Shown piece after piece: positions 23,628-30,854 of a stretch of DNA of 36,598 nt (the first letter of the stretch is position 1; each line of letters begins with the position of its first letter). This DNA is from Akkermansia muciniphila. GTDB taxonomy: Bacteria > Verrucomicrobiota > Verrucomicrobiia > Limisphaerales > UBA1100. A program made the position numbers and the translations under genes. The notes under the pieces are model-generated. The model saw only the letters and a list, made by a program, of their open reading frames with translations. It was not told the DNA's origin and ran no database searches. The stretch is from NCBI GenBank assembly GCA_945903605.1, contig CAMDOH010000022.1, positions 1-36,598 of the forward strand, written 5' to 3'.

Positions 23628-24421
23628 CAGTTGGCAAGTGTGGTGGCGTCAGCGATCGTCGCGGGCGCGGTTAGGTCTGCAGATGCCGCTTGGGCGAATT
23701 CCTCACCGCGAGTGATTTCAATCTCACCAAATGACTCGGACTGCGCAGTGGCAATGCGGCGCATGCGGATGAGTTCGAGCAAGGCAAGGAACGTGGCGAT
23801 GACTTCGTTGCGGCTGATGGCGCCTTCAAAAAGGTCGCCAAACCGGAGGGTCTCCTTCTCCGCAATCGATTTCAAAATGGAGACAATCTTTTCGGTGACT
23901 GTCCAACGATCATCATAAATCTCGGTGACCTGCTTGGACTGCACCCGTTTGAGAATGGCGTTGACGGCCTCGATGAGGTCGAACAACGAGACATCGAGTC
24001 GTTGCGGTTCGGCGGGCGCCTCGAAAACGGGCTTGCCCGGTTGGCGTGGAAAAATGTTTTCCTGTTCGGACTCGCGCAGTTGGAGGCGGCTCGCGGCGTC
24101 TTTGTATTTCTTGTACTCGACGAGGCGGCGGATGAGTTCCCAACGCGGATCCAACTCGTCCTCCTCGCCTTCGACAGTGGATTGCAAATCCGTGGGGAGC
24201 AATTCGCGACTTTTGATGTAAACGAGCGTAGCGGCCATCACAAGGAATTCGCCGGCTAAATCCAAATCCAACTCGCGCATCAAGTCCACGTAGGCAATGA
24301 ACTCTCCGGCGATTTTGGTGAGGTTCACCTCGTAAATATCCACCTCTTCCTTTTTGACGAGGTAGAGAAGCAGATCGAGTGGCCCTTCAAAAATCTCGAA
24401 TTTGACCTTGTAATCGACCAT
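23627..24421 (-). CDS. scpA: Segregation and condensation protein ScpA (kleisin)
   Basis: ScpA is the kleisin that bridges SMC heads and binds ScpB. The 264-residue protein starts MVDYKVKFEIFEGPLDLLLYLVKKEEVDIYEV, the standard family N-terminus. It continues with FLVMAATLVYIKSRELLP, and its C-terminal winged helix carries SRNEVIATFLALLELIRMRRI. ATG 24421 is chosen. The in-frame TTG at 24472 lies in the proposed -35 box and would add 17 unconserved residues. The first gene of a four-gene overlapping operon with scpB, pheA and kdsD. It diverges from the HDAC-like gene. Confidence 0.95.
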   Translation of the reverse strand: MVDYKVKFEIFEGPLDLLLYLVKKEEVDIYEVNLTKIAGEFIAYVDLMRELDLDLAGEFLVMAATLVYIKSRELLPTDLQSTVEGEEDELDPRWELIRRLVEYKKYKDAASRLQLRESEQENIFPRQPGKPVFEAPAEPQRLDVSLFDLIEAVNAILKRVQSKQVTEIYDDRWTVTEKIVSILKSIAEKETLRFGDLFEGAISRNEVIATFLALLELIRMRRIATAQSESFGEIEITRGEEFAQAASADLTAPATIADATTLAN

Positions 24422-24444
24422 GACGTCGCGCGCGCGACGGAGGG

Positions 24445-24492
24445 AGTTTAGATTTTTCAACCGCTTTGGCAACGCCGAACGAGTATTGCCAA
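24445..24492. promoter_or_regulatory. Back-to-back promoters in a 7-bp inverted repeat (scpA / HDAC-like)
   Basis: On the minus strand TTGCCA (24472-24467) and TAAACT (24450-24445) are 16 bases apart, a good promoter for scpA. On the plus strand TTGCCA (24486-24491) lies 17 bases before a weak AATATC box just upstream of the HDAC-like ATG. The two -35 boxes form a perfect inverted repeat, TTGGCAA-N13-TTGCCAA (24466-24492), which could also be an operator serving both genes. Confidence 0.42.
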
Positions 24493-24519
24493 ACGAACGT
24501 GTTTCTCCAATATCACCGC

Positions 24520-25383
24520 ATGATCACCATCACTGATGCGCGCTGTACAGATTATCATCAGGCGCGCCATCCGGAACGGCCGCAGCGAATCTCGGAGACC
24601 GTCGAACGCCTCAAACTCCAGCACGAAGTCGCCATCGAATGGGCAGAGCCTGCGGCCATCGAAGAGGCTGCCATTCTCCGCGCTCATACGGTTGCGCATT
24701 TGCACAACGTACAAATCGCCTCTGAACCGTTTGATCAGGACACGCCGAATTATCCGAAAATCGGGAAGCACGCGCGAACATCCGTCGGCGGAGCCATGCG
24801 CGCGATGGCCAGCGCACGTGAGGGCAAACAGGCTTTCAGTCTGCTGCGTCCGCCGGGGCATCATGCCACACGCGATCGCGCGATGGGTTTCTGCTATTTG
24901 AATTCCATCGCCATCGCTGTGCTCGCAGCGCGGGCAGCAGGGGTGAAACGCGTGGCCGTATTTGATTTCGATGTGCATCACGGCAATGGCACCGAATCCA
25001 TCCTGCACAAACAGGAAGGGTGCGCTTTTTTCTCGATCCACCAGATTCCCGCCTATCCGGGATCGGGCGGCAAGAGTTTCGACAACTGCCATAATTACCC
25101 CGTCGAACCAGATGCCGCGAGAGAGTTGTGGCGCCATTCGGCGGAGAAGGCGCTGGCAGATCTGAAGGCGTTCAAGCCCGACCTCATCGGCGTGTCGGCG
25201 GGATTCGATGCTTACAAACGCGATCCGCTCTGCCAGCAACAACTCGAGGCGGAAGATTTTGAATGGGTGGGCCGATCGCTGAAAAAACTGGGCACTCCAT
25301 TTTTCAGCGTACTCGAAGGCGGCTATAGCAGCGATCTGCCAGACTTGATCCTGGCGTACATGAAGGGGATCTCCGGAAAGTAA
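24520..25383 (+). CDS. HDAC/acetoin-utilisation family deacetylase
   Basis: A 287-residue zinc-dependent amidohydrolase of the histone-deacetylase superfamily. Visible motifs are HPERPQRI, RPPGHHATRD (His114-His115 catalytic pair), FDFDVHHGNGT with zinc ligands Asp151 and His153, SAGFDAYKRDPL with zinc ligand Asp230, and LEGGY with Tyr269. All active-site residues are intact, and the DAYKRDPL form is typical of the class II-like bacterial group (acetylpolyamine or protein-lysine deacetylases). The physiological substrate cannot be inferred from neighbours. ATG 24520 fits the family start. TTG 24466 would add 18 residues that overlap the promoter. Confidence 0.92.
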   Translation: MITITDARCTDYHQARHPERPQRISETVERLKLQHEVAIEWAEPAAIEEAAILRAHTVAHLHNVQIASEPFDQDTPNYPKIGKHARTSVGGAMRAMASAREGKQAFSLLRPPGHHATRDRAMGFCYLNSIAIAVLAARAAGVKRVAVFDFDVHHGNGTESILHKQEGCAFFSIHQIPAYPGSGGKSFDNCHNYPVEPDAARELWRHSAEKALADLKAFKPDLIGVSAGFDAYKRDPLCQQQLEAEDFEWVGRSLKKLGTPFFSVLEGGYSSDLPDLILAYMKGISGK

Positions 25384-25394
25384 ATTGCCGCTGG

Positions 25395-25847
25395 CTACGG
25401 CTGTTTGGGCCGGACGAGAATGGCTTTCTTCTCCGTGCCTTCGACTTCGACTGAGTGAGTCTCAATTTCTGGATCGTCGGCGAGCGCGTTGTGGATGATG
25501 CGCCGTTCGTAGGCGTTCAGCGGTTCAATCTCAACAATGCCGCCGCGAGTGCGCACTTTTTCTGCCGCTTGTTTCGCCTTGGCAATGAGCTGATCGGTCG
25601 CCTGCGATCGGTAGCCACCCACATCGACGATGACTTTGGGCGCAGTCTCGTCCTGCTGCAGTGACATGCGGTTGACGAGGTATTGCAGGTCGGCCAGCGT
25701 TTGGCCGCCGCGACCGATCAATCGGCCGGAGTCGGCAGTGGTGATGTCCAGTACGGTGCCGCGATCACTTTCGCGTTCGCTGATGGTGGCTTCAAATCCG
25801 AGCCGGGACAGGAGTTCTTGGAGAATGATTTTGGGCGCTGCTGACAT
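25395..25847 (-). CDS. KhpB/Jag-type KH-R3H RNA-binding protein
   Basis: A 150-residue RNA-binding protein of the Jag/KhpB (SpoIIIJ-associated) family. The KH domain carries the GxxG loop as GRGG (45-48, in SGRLIGRGGQTLADLQYLVNRM). The R3H domain carries ERRIIH (Arg115, His119), then VEGTEKKAILVRP. The N-terminal Jag_N domain found in Firmicutes is absent. KhpB proteins bind many mRNAs and sRNAs and affect cell division. Placement directly after yidC (6 bases) in the rpmH-rnpA-yidD-yidC order is the conserved arrangement and supports the call. Confidence 0.92.
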   Translation of the reverse strand: MSAAPKIILQELLSRLGFEATISERESDRGTVLDITTADSGRLIGRGGQTLADLQYLVNRMSLQQDETAPKVIVDVGGYRSQATDQLIAKAKQAAEKVRTRGGIVEIEPLNAYERRIIHNALADDPEIETHSVEVEGTEKKAILVRPKQP

Positions 25848-25853
25848 AATGAA

Positions 25854-27647
25854 TTAGGCTTTGGCGAGCGTGGTTGTCGGCTCCGGATCGGCCGGCGTGA
25901 GTTTCATCTGCGTTATGGTCAGGATATTTTGTACGGTCCAATAGAGTGTCAATCCCGCAGAAAAATTGTACAAAAACACCATGAACATGAGCGGCATGTA
26001 TTTCATGATTTTTTGCTGAAGTGGATCCATGCCCGGCGATGGCGGCGTGATCAATGCCTGCCAGATCATTGTCCCGCCCATCAGGATGGGCATCGGGTTG
26101 ATGGGAAAATTAATGCCGGGGATGACGTAAACGGTGTCGGCCTGCGAGAGATCGCAAATCCAGAGAAACTCCGCGCCGCGCAATTCGATCGCGCTGCGAA
26201 GCATCGTGAAGAAGCCGAAGAACACGGGGATCTGAATGAGCATCGGCATGCAACCACCCATCGGGTTGATCTTGTTTTCCTTCATGAACTCCATGAGTTT
26301 CATGTTCATCTTCTTCGGGTCATCCTTGTATTTCTCTTTGAGCGCGTTCATCTGTGGCTGCAGCTTGCCCATTCGCTTCATGGATTTTGTGCCAATCGCT
26401 GTCAGCGGCCAGAAAAGTAATTTGATGATGATGGTGATCAACACAATGGCCCAGCCGTAGCCCAGACTGAGTGTCTGATGCATCTGATTCATGCACCACA
26501 ACAGCGCCTTGGCGAACCAACCGAAGAACCCACCGTAATCCATCACCAGCTCAAACTCATTCTTCATCCGCGTGCCGAGCTTGGAAAGCCGCTGATACTC
26601 GCGCGGGCCTGCATACACAGTGAACTGATGCGTGAACACTCCGCCTGCACTGAGTTCAATCCCAGGATAAATGAACGTGGATTGAAATGCCATCTGCTCG
26701 TTCAACGCGCGCGGGTCACGGGCGCGATCCTCAGCTGAGTTCGGCGGCAGAATAATTTTTTTGTACACCAACTTCTGCGGCGCATTTGTCGGGAACACCG
26801 CCAGCGCAAAGAATCGATTGTAAGAAGCCGTCCAAGTGATGTTCGAATTGCCGCCGGAATACTCGGATAGTGGCGTGCCGGGGAAACAGCCGAGTGTCCG
26901 GTTCGCATAATAGGACTCGCCCACCGAATTCATATCCTTGCCGTCATGCCACATCGTACCCAACTGCAGGCCGTCATCGCGCAAATCCAGTGGCGTCGAC
27001 GACCCTGTTTCCAGCCGGTAACCCTCGTTTGCCGACCCGATGGTTAGTGGCCCGTTTGTCGCATTTCGCAACGTGATCGTCACATCGAGCAGATACTCAC
27101 TCCCCGGCGAGGAATTTTGTCCCACGCGAAATTCCTGTTCGATTTCCAATCCGTTCGCCAATCGCTTGCGGGCACGGATGGATTTGTCTCCCGAACGCTC
27201 CAACGCAAAAACCTGACCATCGTCAATTCCAATCCCTCGCAAAACCATCGCTGGAAACGGCGCGCGCGCATTCAGTTTGATCGGTACCCCGTTCGTCTTT
27301 CCATTGCCGCGATCGATGATCTCCGGATACTTTGTCAACTCTACCAACTTCAAACCGCCACCGTGCGAAGTGATTTGATACCGCGCACCTTCGCCCTCAA
27401 GTGTGAGCAATTGCTCGAGCGCATTCGTCGCCAACACAGCCACAGGCGGCAACAGAAGCACCGGCAAGTTTGTCGCCGGCCGAAGGATCGCCGTGTTCGT
27501 GCCCTGCACCACTGCATTGGAATTGGTTGTTCCACTTGTTTGATGGATCGGTTGCGGCGTCGGCGGATAAAGCCGGTGCATCAACGGAAACCAAAACAAC
27601 AACAACAAAACCGAAGCGACCAGTATGATGATACCCTTGCGATCCAT
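25854..27647 (-). CDS. yidC: Membrane protein insertase YidC (Oxa1 family)
   Basis: It inserts and folds inner-membrane proteins, alone or with Sec. The 597-residue protein has the Gram-negative layout: a first membrane helix (residues 5-22, GIIILVASVLLLLFWF), a Pro/Thr/Asn linker, a large periplasmic beta-sandwich (about 80-350, ending TVYAGPREYQRLSKLG), then the conserved insertase core (about 395-590: KINPMGGCMPMLIQIPVFFGFF, PILMGGTMIWQALITP, MDPLQQKIMKYMPLMFMVF, FSAGLTLYWTVQNILTI). The groove residue that is Arg in E. coli appears as Lys409 (IIIKLLFWPL), which keeps the positive charge. It lies 16 bases after yidD in the conserved rpmH operon. Confidence 0.96.
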   Translation of the reverse strand: MDRKGIIILVASVLLLLFWFPLMHRLYPPTPQPIHQTSGTTNSNAVVQGTNTAILRPATNLPVLLLPPVAVLATNALEQLLTLEGEGARYQITSHGGGLKLVELTKYPEIIDRGNGKTNGVPIKLNARAPFPAMVLRGIGIDDGQVFALERSGDKSIRARKRLANGLEIEQEFRVGQNSSPGSEYLLDVTITLRNATNGPLTIGSANEGYRLETGSSTPLDLRDDGLQLGTMWHDGKDMNSVGESYYANRTLGCFPGTPLSEYSGGNSNITWTASYNRFFALAVFPTNAPQKLVYKKIILPPNSAEDRARDPRALNEQMAFQSTFIYPGIELSAGGVFTHQFTVYAGPREYQRLSKLGTRMKNEFELVMDYGGFFGWFAKALLWCMNQMHQTLSLGYGWAIVLITIIIKLLFWPLTAIGTKSMKRMGKLQPQMNALKEKYKDDPKKMNMKLMEFMKENKINPMGGCMPMLIQIPVFFGFFTMLRSAIELRGAEFLWICDLSQADTVYVIPGINFPINPMPILMGGTMIWQALITPPSPGMDPLQQKIMKYMPLMFMVFLYNFSAGLTLYWTVQNILTITQMKLTPADPEPTTTLAKA

Positions 27648-27663
27648 TTTTGAAATAATGCTC

Positions 27664-27936
27664 TTAAACTTGCGGTCTCTCCATCACGCCCCGCCCCATC
27701 CTTGGAACCGGATCATGGCCGCAACCGCCCAGTGGATGACACCGACAAATCCTTCGCGCCGACATCGCACCTCCGCGAACCACTCCATGCACCGTCACCG
27801 CTTCCATCGCAAATTCTGAGCAACTCGGCGTGAACCGACACAGACCCGATGGACTGAACATCACCGTCAACAACGGCGAAACCCAACGACGATACAACCC
27901 GATCAGCGCAACCACCATTTGTGTCAGCACTCTCAT
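27664..27936 (-). CDS. yidD: Membrane protein insertion efficiency factor YidD
   Basis: A 90-residue YidD homologue, a small membrane-associated protein that assists YidC-dependent insertion. It carries the diagnostic ALIGLYRRWVSPL and CRFTPSCSEFAMEAV stretches, then CRCHPLGGCGHDPVP. The cysteine-rich SCSxF and HPxGGxGxDPVP motifs are unmistakable. The ATG at 27936 overlaps the rnpA stop as ATGA. Length is normal. A much longer frame running back to 28182 is only read-through across rnpA. Confidence 0.95.
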   Translation of the reverse strand: MRVLTQMVVALIGLYRRWVSPLLTVMFSPSGLCRFTPSCSEFAMEAVTVHGVVRGGAMSARRICRCHPLGGCGHDPVPRMGRGVMERPQV

Positions 27937-28298
27937 GATGCCAAAATCAATTTCGCCTGCCGAACTGCGCTCAAAAATTCCGCCTGCACAGTGACCCAAT
28001 CTTTTCCCACCATCGCCCGGCGCGCCACCACCACCAAATCCACAGGACGACACAATGTGCGACGGTTCAATCGGAAACATTCTCGCAACAACCTTCGGCA
28101 CCGGGAACGATCCACCGCGCAACCCACCTTTCGCGATGTGACCACTGCCAACCTCGGCAAACCCTCGGCGGCATCGGTCCAATTGAGCACCAACATCGAT
28201 CTGGAAATACGCCCGCCCACACGCCGGATCCGGGAAAAATCCCTTCCCAGCTTGATTCGCATCTCAGGCAGCAGCCGGTTGTTGTCGGGTTGCGACAC
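27933..28298 (-). CDS. rnpA: Ribonuclease P protein component
   Basis: The protein subunit of RNase P, which with the M1-type RNA trims tRNA 5' leaders. The 121-residue basic protein shows LPEMRIKLGRDFSRIRRVGGR at the start, then the RNA-binding RNR region as VDRSRCRRLLRECFR (62-76), where the usual Arg-Asn pair reads Arg-Ser. Strand segments RLAVVTSRKVGCA and PVDLVVVARRAM fit the family. The start is GTG at 28298. A later ATG (28262) would cut into the conserved LP..R start. It lies five bases downstream of rpmH and overlaps yidD. Confidence 0.93.
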   Translation of the reverse strand: MSQPDNNRLLPEMRIKLGRDFSRIRRVGGRISRSMLVLNWTDAAEGLPRLAVVTSRKVGCAVDRSRCRRLLRECFRLNRRTLCRPVDLVVVARRAMVGKDWVTVQAEFLSAVRQAKLILAS

Positions 28299-28303
28299 CG
28301 GAA

Positions 28304-28444
28304 TCAGTGCAGCGGAGTCAGCCGTTTACGGCCCATCTGGCGACGACGCGCCAGCGAAGCGCGTCCGCCTTTGGTCTTCATGCGAGCGCGAAAACCGTGC
28401 TGGCGCACGAGCCGGAGTTTTGAAGGATGATATTGGCGTTTCAT
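28304..28444 (-). CDS. rpmH: 50S ribosomal protein L34
   Basis: A 46-residue ribosomal protein: [20 protein letters not shown], then [20 protein letters not shown] and a short RLTPLH tail, the canonical L34 sequence. Canonical L34 reads MKRTYQPSxxRRxRxHGFRxRMxTxxGRxVLxxRRxKGR. It is the first gene of the conserved rpmH-rnpA-yidD-yidC-khpB operon, with its own strong promoter upstream. Unlike in many bacteria, dnaA does not lie next door. Confidence 0.98.
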   Translation of the reverse strand: MKRQYHPSKLRLVRQHGFRARMKTKGGRASLARRRQMGRKRLTPLH

Positions 28445-28454
28445 AAATTGTCAT

Positions 28455-28469
28455 CGCGTCCAAGACGCG
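28455..28469 (-). promoter_or_regulatory. Hairpin in the rpmH leader
   Basis: CGCGTC (28455-28460) and GACGCG (28464-28469) form a perfect 6-bp stem with a 3-base loop, ten bases before the rpmH ATG in the transcript leader. It could affect translation or mRNA stability. The role is unknown. Confidence 0.4.
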
Positions 28470-28478
28470 GAACGCGGG

Positions 28479-28506
28479 AGAATAGCAATCACCCCGCTCA
28501 AGTCAA
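28479..28506 (-). promoter_or_regulatory. Promoter of the rpmH operon
   Basis: TTGACT (28506-28501) and TATTCT (28484-28479) are 16 bases apart, the best sigma70-like promoter in the window. The -35 box is formed by the last two sense codons of hpnA (TTG ACT before TGA), so this promoter lies partly inside the upstream gene. Confidence 0.6.
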
Positions 28507-29523
28507 CGGGTGTTTCCCGTTTGCGACACACCCATTCCCACGGAACCATTCCACCGCGTCGGCCAGCGCCTGATGCGGCGGCGTCTGCGGCAGCCCCAGT
28601 TCACGGATGGCTTTCTTGGGATCAAAGAACATTTTGTAACGCGCCATCCGCACGCCTGCCAGTGGCGCGCGCGGTGGATTGTGGGTGAAACGTGAAACCG
28701 CCTCGCCAACGTGCGCAGCCAAAAGCGGAATGAAGTACGGCACCCGGATGCGCGGTGCCGGCACGCCAGAAATCTGCTCAAGCGCCGCGAAGGCCTCGCG
28801 CATCGTCCAGTTGCCCGTCGCATTTCCAAGGATGTATCGCTCGCCCACACGCCCTTTTTCAGCAGCGAGAATGTGACCGATGGCAACATCGCGCACGTGC
28901 ACCCAGTTGAGGCCGGTGTCCAGATATGCCGGCATCGCGCCATTGAGAAAATCCACGATGACCTTGCCAGTCGGCGTTGGCTTCACATCGCGCGGGCCAA
29001 TCGGCGCGCTCGGATTGACGATCACGACTGGCGCACCACTCGCTGCCAGTTCGCGCGCGACCACTTCGGCGCGCCATTTGGAGCGCTTGTAGTCATTGCT
29101 CATCTGCGCCTCGCTCACCGGCGCGTCTTCATCCGTGGGCGTCACCACTCCATTCTCTACTTTTGGCAAACCGATGCAGCCCACCGTGCTCGTGTAAACG
29201 ATGCGCGAACAACCCGCCGCCGTGGCCTCCTCGATCACGTTGCGTGTGCCGTCCACATTGGCAGCGTACATCGGCGCGTAATCCGGCAGCCAAAGATGGT
29301 AACTGGCGGCGACATGAAAACACCAATCGCAGCCGCGCAATCCGCGCGCGAGTGAATCGCGGTCGGTCACATCGCCATCCACGCGCTCATGCTTCGCGCC
29401 CGCCAACCCGCGCAAGTCCGCGCTCGGCCGCAGCAAGGCGCGCACGTGATGGCCGCGAGCGACCAGTTCGTGGACAAGATTCGCGCCGATGAAACCCGAA
29501 GCGCCGGTGACAAAACAGTTCAT
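28498..29523 (-). CDS. hpnA: Hopanoid-associated sugar epimerase HpnA-like SDR protein
   Basis: An extended short-chain dehydrogenase/epimerase of 341 residues. The NAD-binding motif is TGASGFIG (Gly7, Gly10, Gly13). It then shows the HpnA-specific run: CDWCFHVAASYHLWLPDYAPMY, NVDGTRNV, YKRSKWRAE with the catalytic Tyr-x3-Lys, VIVNPSAPIGPRDVKPTPTG, MPAYLDTGLNWVHVRDVAIGH, GERYILGN and GVRMARYKMFFD. HpnA clusters with hopanoid genes in many bacteria, though its step is not settled. No other hopanoid gene is in this window. The ATG overlaps the nucleoside phosphorylase stop as ATGA, making it the last gene of the fab-led run. Confidence 0.9.
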   Translation of the reverse strand: MNCFVTGASGFIGANLVHELVARGHHVRALLRPSADLRGLAGAKHERVDGDVTDRDSLARGLRGCDWCFHVAASYHLWLPDYAPMYAANVDGTRNVIEEATAAGCSRIVYTSTVGCIGLPKVENGVVTPTDEDAPVSEAQMSNDYKRSKWRAEVVARELAASGAPVVIVNPSAPIGPRDVKPTPTGKVIVDFLNGAMPAYLDTGLNWVHVRDVAIGHILAAEKGRVGERYILGNATGNWTMREAFAALEQISGVPAPRIRVPYFIPLLAAHVGEAVSRFTHNPPRAPLAGVRMARYKMFFDPKKAIRELGLPQTPPHQALADAVEWFRGNGCVANGKHPLT

Positions 29524-30830
29524 GATTCAATTATCTCCGCGATCAACGGAGGTAATTCAGGTTCCGTTTCGCTGAAACTGAATGCCGTGCGAAGGCGTGC
29601 CACCGCTGCTTCCGCCTGTGCAGGCGTTGCGGCGTGAACACGGCCGAGCAATGATTGCCGACCAAATGCCTCGCCCGGCTTGGCCAACATGTCCACACCG
29701 ACATCGGGTTGGATGACCGCATCTTTCGTCATCCGCCCACCACCGAGGTCACGGACAACTTCCCCGATGATCCGCGCATCGCAGCGAGTGATAAAACCTT
29801 CTTCGGGCGTGATGACTTCCAGCACGACGGGCGCGGTGTGGTCGAGCGCGAGTTTGTGCCGGAAGGCGGCGAGGTCGCCACCTTGCGCCGCGATGAGTTC
29901 ATCAAACTTCGCACGGGGCGCGGTTGTGGCCAGACATCGCAGTGCCGCCGTGCGAGCCAACGCCAACTCCGGTTGCTTGCCTGTGAGCACAAGCAAATGC
30001 GACGCGCAGTCCACGACCAGTTCCTGCAAATCATCCGGCCCGTAGCCTTCGAGACAGCGCACGGCCTCTTTCACTTCCAGCCAATTCCCAGCAGCGCGGC
30101 CAAGCGGCGTATCCATCGGGGTGAGCAACGCGCGGGTTTTGACACCGCACTCGCCGGCGAGCGTAACGATGGACTGCGCCAGTCCACGCGCCTGCTCGCG
30201 TGTTTGCATGAACGCGGCCGCGCCGAACTTTACGTCCATCACGAGCGCGCTGATTCCTTCGGCGAGTTTTTTGGAAAGGATGCTTGCGGTGATGAGCGGG
30301 ATGCTCGGCACGGTGCCGGTGGCGTCGCGCAGTGCGTAAAGTAATTTATCGGCGGGAACCATCGTCGCGGTTTGCCCACCCATCGCCACGCCGATGGCCT
30401 GTACTTGCGCGACGAGTTGTGCGGGCGCGAGTGGTGTGGTGAGGCCGGGGATGGATTCGAGTTTGTCGAGTGTGCCGCCGGTGATGCCGAGGCTGCGCCC
30501 GGAAATCATCGGCACACGAAAGCCGAGGCAGGCGAGCAACGGCGCGAGCACGAGCGAAACTTTGTCGCCGACGCCGCCGGTGGAATGTTTGTCCACGAGC
30601 GGTCGCGGGTCGTTGGGGAAATGCAGTCGCTCGCCGGAGTCGCGCATGGCCAGTGTGAGGTAGCGTGTTTCCTCCGTGCTCAAGCCACGGAAAAAGACGG
30701 CCATGAGAAAGGCGGCAAGTTGATAGTCCGGAATTTTCCCAGATGTGACGGCGGCGACAATCTCCCGGAGTTGATCGGCAGAGAGCGGCTGACCGTCGCG
30801 TTTGGCTTCGATGAGCGGGAGCAGATTCAT
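29520..30830 (-). CDS. Pyrimidine-nucleoside / thymidine phosphorylase
   Basis: It cleaves pyrimidine nucleosides with phosphate to free base and (deoxy)ribose-1-phosphate. The 436-residue protein has the family domains: an alpha domain start (LIEAKRDGQPLSADQLREIV), the phosphate and substrate loop VDKHSTGGVGDK with catalytic His82, SGRSLGITGGTLDKLESIPG (112-129), LYALRDATGTVPSIPLITASILSKK, and the glycine-rich C-terminal domain (LGGGRMTKDAVIQPDVGV). Position 116 is Ile where characterised thymidine phosphorylases have His (GLGHTGGT). Specificity between thymidine and uridine cannot be decided by eye. It follows fabF by 24 bases and overlaps hpnA. Confidence 0.93.
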   Translation of the reverse strand: MNLLPLIEAKRDGQPLSADQLREIVAAVTSGKIPDYQLAAFLMAVFFRGLSTEETRYLTLAMRDSGERLHFPNDPRPLVDKHSTGGVGDKVSLVLAPLLACLGFRVPMISGRSLGITGGTLDKLESIPGLTTPLAPAQLVAQVQAIGVAMGGQTATMVPADKLLYALRDATGTVPSIPLITASILSKKLAEGISALVMDVKFGAAAFMQTREQARGLAQSIVTLAGECGVKTRALLTPMDTPLGRAAGNWLEVKEAVRCLEGYGPDDLQELVVDCASHLLVLTGKQPELALARTAALRCLATTAPRAKFDELIAAQGGDLAAFRHKLALDHTAPVVLEVITPEEGFITRCDARIIGEVVRDLGGGRMTKDAVIQPDVGVDMLAKPGEAFGRQSLLGRVHAATPAQAEAAVARLRTAFSFSETEPELPPLIAEIIES

Positions 30831-30854
30831 ACGCGCCTTTAGGGACGCGCGAGG

